Shown here: piece by piece, positions 61,137-64,000 of the stretch
How the letters are laid out: each line of letters starts with the position of its first letter
How positions within the stretch are numbered: position 1 is the first letter of the stretch
The notes under the pieces: generated by a model
Database searches by the model: none
The model's input: only the letters and a program-made list of their open reading frames with translations
What the model was told of the DNA's origin: nothing
Translations under genes and position numbers: made by a program
Assembly: GCA_001898225.1 (NCBI GenBank)
Contig: MKTJ01000028.1
Location: 11,835 to 75,834 of the forward strand
DNA: 64,000 bases
Direction of reading: 5' to 3'
Source: Chloroflexi bacterium 54-19
GTDB taxonomy: Bacteria; Chloroflexota; Chloroflexia; Chloroheliales; Chloroheliaceae

Positions 61137-61276
61137 CCAGAGGGCAGTTTTTAAGGCGAATAAAGCGTAAATATTCCAGGAGTTGATTCGGTTCAAAATA
61201 CAAATCAACTCCTTATTTTTGTGGAAAACCCCGGCTTCTTCGAATTTCTGACTACTGACTTCTGCCCTCCGCCTAC
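61119..61276. repeat. MITE-like intergenic element with inverted ends (second copy)
   Basis: The left end is GTAGGCAGAGGACAG plus a related TAGCCAGAGGGCAG (61119-61147). The right end at 61248-61276 reads in reverse complement GTAGGCGGAGGGCAG and so on. The ends resemble those at 11882-12060. The element overlaps the end of the ATPase gene and contains its terminator. Confidence 0.5.
61178..61220 (+). terminator. Intrinsic terminator of the iron operon
   Basis: AGGAGTTGATT (61178-61188), 14-base loop, AATCAACTCCT (61203-61213), followed by TATTTTT. Confidence 0.85.
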
Positions 61277-61370
61277 TGACTTCTGGCGTTGCAGTAAAAG
61301 AACTCCTGTGCTAATATCACCCTTGTAAATCAATCACCCGGGCAATTCCATGGGGCAGCAGGAGAAAATT

Positions 61371-62615
61371 ATGCGGTACACGCGGGCCGGGCAACTGGTC
61401 CTCAGCGACTCGATGATGAAGGTTTACCAGGACTGCGGTGCCCGGTTCTGGTTCAATTACCTGGAAAATCCCGAACCGGAATTGCAACCCCGCCTGGCCG
61501 CTTTCGAGTTTGGTACAGTCGTCCACGCGATGTTCTATGACTTTTTCAAACGGCGCGACCCCGACCTGAAAATGTTCCAATCCCCGGCCAATTTTGCCAA
61601 TGTCTTCCGGGGCCGCTGGCTCAATATCGACAGTCCGGCCCGGACCCCCAAAGGCCGGCCCAGGGCGCCCATCCTGTGGCGGTCGTCCGATGAAAAAGAA
61701 AAACTCTCCAATCTCGGCTACAAAATCTGCTACGACTTCTACCAGCGCAATATCCAGGTGCCGCTTTCACACCTGCTGGTAGAGGCGTATTTCATTGTTA
61801 ACATCACCAACGAGCAGAATGGCCGGGGTTACGCCTTGCAGGGGTATATTGACCGTCTCGAACTGCGCCAGAGCCGTCTGCCTGCCAGTTACCAGGCCCA
61901 GGACCTTGGCAAAGCCATCAAAGAGAGCCGTCCCCTCTTTAAGAGCGGGCAGCAAGCGGGTCATTTGATTGTTATTGACTATAAATCGGGCAACAAGATG
62001 GTGCCACCCGCCGCCCTTCAACTCGATACCCAGTTCAGTTGCTACGACCTGGCCGTCGAACTGCTCTACCCGGCAGCGCCCCGGCAGTTCGCCGTCGAAA
62101 ACGTGCGGGACGGCTCCCATATTCCGACCTCACGTGGCCCCGGCGAACGCCAGGTCTTGAGAGAACGAATTTTCAAGATAGGCCGCTCCATCGAAAAAGA
62201 ACAGTTTCCCCTCGCCTCGAACATGTACAAGTGCCAGGGCTGCGCCTTTTTGCGCCAATGCGCCAGCCTGCAAGCGGTCGCCGGGCGCAAGGGCATCCAC
62301 CCCGAAGACCTGATGCGGGCCAGTTCGCCCCTGGTGCGCGGGCAGCGCAAACAACCAAGCCTGTTCGACTGGAAAGACGGCGAAATCGTGGGCATTACCG
62401 ACGAAAGCCGCCTGTTACAGGCCGAAAAACTCCGCCACAAACCAACCCAGATGTCTTTCTTTTTCGGACAGGAAGAACACGAGGCCCTGGCCGAGGATGT
62501 CAGCCAGACCGCCCAGGATACCTTTACCGAGAGTATCGCCAGTCCCGAAGAATGGCAACCGGACGGCGAAAGCACCGCCGCCCTGGAAGACTGGGACCAG
62601 ACTCAAGCTTCCTGA
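61371..62615 (+). CDS. PD-(D/E)XK nuclease with Fe-S cluster motif (Cas4/RecB-like)
   Basis: 414 residues from ATG at 61371, with GGAG six bases upstream; ATG at 61350 lacks such a site. The nuclease core has Asp161 (QGYIDRLE), then Asp203 and Lys205 (VIDYKSG), and a Q-x5-Y (LDTQFSCYD). Cys22 near the N-terminus and C288-x2-C291-x5-C297 give the four-cysteine pattern of Cas4/AddB-type 4Fe-4S nucleases. The C-terminal 110 residues are acidic and look disordered. No helicase or Cas gene lies nearby. Confidence 0.85.
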   Translation: MRYTRAGQLVLSDSMMKVYQDCGARFWFNYLENPEPELQPRLAAFEFGTVVHAMFYDFFKRRDPDLKMFQSPANFANVFRGRWLNIDSPARTPKGRPRAPILWRSSDEKEKLSNLGYKICYDFYQRNIQVPLSHLLVEAYFIVNITNEQNGRGYALQGYIDRLELRQSRLPASYQAQDLGKAIKESRPLFKSGQQAGHLIVIDYKSGNKMVPPAALQLDTQFSCYDLAVELLYPAAPRQFAVENVRDGSHIPTSRGPGERQVLRERIFKIGRSIEKEQFPLASNMYKCQGCAFLRQCASLQAVAGRKGIHPEDLMRASSPLVRGQRKQPSLFDWKDGEIVGITDESRLLQAEKLRHKPTQMSFFFGQEEHEALAEDVSQTAQDTFTESIASPEEWQPDGESTAALEDWDQTQAS

Positions 62616-62646
62616 CCAACTTCTTCAGAGTCTTTCTTTTTACCTG

Positions 62647-63450
62647 CTACTCCCGCAAAATCTGATACAACAACAAACTACCCGCCACGCCGAGGTTGAG
62701 CGAGTCGGAACCGGGCCGCATCGGGATGCGCACCAGTTGGTGACAGAGCGAACGCTGCCGGGCCGAAAGCCCTTTGCGTTCCTCACCGAGCATCAGGGCA
62801 GTGGGCCGGCGGTATTCTACCCGGTCGTAATCGACCGTACCGTCCGGCGAAGCGCCAACCACGTGCAACTTGTGCTGCCGGACCCACCGCCGGAACTCGT
62901 CAAAGGTGGCCCGCGCCAGGCGCTGACCGAAAATAGCCCCCATGCTGGCCCGGACTACCGCCGGGTCGTAAGGGTCAATCCGGTCGCCAAGCAGCACGAA
63001 ACCATCTACCCCGGTCGCGGAAGCGCTCCGAATGAGCGTGCCAAAGTTGCCGGGCAACCGCACATCTTCGAGGGCTATCCAGCAGGATTTCGGGCGAGGT
63101 GTGAGGCCGGGGAGAGGTCTTATCGCCTGGTGAAGGATGGCTCCCACACCGGATGCCCGTTCGCTAAGCGAAACCTGGCGGATCTGTTCGGGCGATAAAG
63201 TGGCAAAAGGTACCCCGGCCCGTTTGGTCTGCCGGACGAGTTTACGGGCAAGTGGTGAGGTCAGGAGGCGTTCGCTATACACCAGGGTTTCCACTTCGCA
63301 GCCGCTATCGAGCGCGGCGATAAAGTTTCGGACCCCTTCGCTGTAGAAAAGGTGGGATTGGTCCCGGTAAGAGCGTTGTTGGAGGCACGCAATCCGATTC
63401 AGCACCGGGATAGCCGGAACCGGGCGCTGGCCGTTTAACTCACCGGCCAT
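62647..63450 (-). CDS. TrmH/SpoU family RNA 2'-O-methyltransferase
   Basis: 267 residues, ATG at 63450 with AAGGAG upstream. An N-terminal substrate-binding domain (about 90 residues) precedes the SPOUT domain: LEDVRLPGNFGTLIRSASATGVDGFVLL (motif 1), LMLGEERKGL (motif 2) and PMRPGSDSLNLGVAGSLLLYQIL (motif 3, forming the trefoil knot). It methylates rRNA or tRNA ribose; the target site is not evident. Confidence 0.93.
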   Translation of the reverse strand: MAGELNGQRPVPAIPVLNRIACLQQRSYRDQSHLFYSEGVRNFIAALDSGCEVETLVYSERLLTSPLARKLVRQTKRAGVPFATLSPEQIRQVSLSERASGVGAILHQAIRPLPGLTPRPKSCWIALEDVRLPGNFGTLIRSASATGVDGFVLLGDRIDPYDPAVVRASMGAIFGQRLARATFDEFRRWVRQHKLHVVGASPDGTVDYDRVEYRRPTALMLGEERKGLSARQRSLCHQLVRIPMRPGSDSLNLGVAGSLLLYQILRE

Positions 63451-63635
63451 ACTCCTTCCTGGGGGCCGGACAGGGCCGGCAATTTAGATTTTTTAGCATT
63501 TTGGAATGGGGGGAACGATTGAAAATCGCGGTTATTCAGGTTGATTTTAAGCAAAAATAAAGTTAGCACCGCTATAATTATACATATACGCAAAGTGGAG
63601 TAAGCCTCAACCAGATTAGCTTCGGAGGTAATTTC

Positions 63636-64000
63636 ATGACTTTACCCGACCTTTTAGACCCCACCGGCATCCTCAAAATAGATAACATCCTGAAAGGCTT
63701 TATCGGCCTGTGCGAACTTACCTTCCCGGAACGGATTAGCGCGTACTACCTGGGCGGCAGCTATAGCGACGGTAACGCCATCGACACCGGCCCGACCAAC
63801 AATTCGAGCGACCTGGACCTGTTCGCCATCTTCAAAGAGGAAATCAAACCGGAGGAGGAAGAAAAATTTAACGAAGTGGTGTTATGTTGCCGCCAGTTCG
63901 GCACTATCGGCCTGGACGCCCACCCGGCCGCCGAAACGCAACTGCTGGATACAGCCAGCCCGAACGTCTTGAACACCCTGATAAAAATCGCCAGCCTGCA
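63636..64000 (+). CDS. Nucleotidyltransferase-domain protein (partial, C-terminus beyond window)
   Basis: 121 codons from ATG at 63636 (GGAGG upstream), open to the right edge. It has LGGSYSDGNAI and, 13 residues later, SDLDLFAIFKEE, the G-G/S and DxD elements of the polymerase-beta nucleotidyltransferase fold. The loop between them is longer than usual. The rest of the protein and its function are not visible. Confidence 0.75.
   Translation, partial: MTLPDLLDPTGILKIDNILKGFIGLCELTFPERISAYYLGGSYSDGNAIDTGPTNNSSDLDLFAIFKEEIKPEEEEKFNEVVLCCRQFGTIGLDAHPAAETQLLDTASPNVLNTLIKIASL

Noticed and set aside
62497..63198. A 233-codon plus-strand frame across the end of the nuclease gene and the RNA methyltransferase gene
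   Set aside because: Shadow of two supported genes, Pro/Arg-rich, without a start signal.

Overview
The window looks like a chromosomal segment of a Chloroflexota bacterium (inference). The support is Thr/Ala-rich linkers after lipoprotein cysteines, a PASTA-less Ser/Thr kinase near an FHA protein, paired DUF4015 glycoside-hydrolase-like proteins, the alpha-E/circularly permuted ATP-grasp pair, frequent TTG/GTG starts with good Shine-Dalgarno sequences, and moderately high GC with AT-rich intergenic promoters. I see no phage, transposase, rRNA or CRISPR array. One tRNA (Pro, TGG) is present.

Region 1 (1-16.1 kb) is a nitrogen and peptide/amide catabolic locus. A GAF-PucR/CdaR-type regulator, cut by the left edge, diverges from an Opp-like binding protein and two permeases that have no ATPase genes beside them. 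Then come an S9 peptidase, an acetamidase/formamidase, a glutamine-synthetase-like ligase next to a FluG-type amidohydrolase, a second amidohydrolase, a proline-iminopeptidase-like hydrolase, and both subunits of ethanolamine ammonia-lyase. Together they read as uptake and breakdown of small peptides or amides ending in ethanolamine deamination. No microcompartment genes are present.

Region 2 (16.1-26.9 kb) holds housekeeping and stress genes: an HdeD-like membrane protein, an HtrA-type protease, Tex, a HipA-like kinase overlapping a DUF3037 protein, two low-complexity hydrophilic proteins, a glycosyltransferase, an alpha/beta hydrolase and a nucleotidyltransferase. Region 3 (27-38.5 kb) is mainly envelope and signalling: alpha-E/ATP-grasp pair, Ser/Thr kinase, a membrane protein with an HEISH motif, an FHA protein with a Tyr/Gly/Ser/Gln-rich low-complexity region, and two tandem DUF4015 proteins. 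Region 4 (38.7-49.3 kb) has hisH and hisB, then an AraC regulator divergent from two PhyH-type dioxygenases, a single-chain double ABC exporter, a GH127 enzyme and tRNA-Pro.

Region 5 (49.7-64 kb) has an ECF sigma factor with a membrane anti-sigma-like protein carrying a TolB-like propeller, a methyltransferase, an SRPBCC protein, a flavodiiron-like metallo-beta-lactamase-fold protein, and an iron operon (DtxR regulator, FhuF-like reductase, two FecCD permeases, ATPase). The DtxR gene is preceded by a strong promoter whose -35 and -10 boxes each sit in a palindrome. The window ends with a Cas4-like Fe-S nuclease, a SpoU-family RNA methyltransferase and a truncated nucleotidyltransferase gene.
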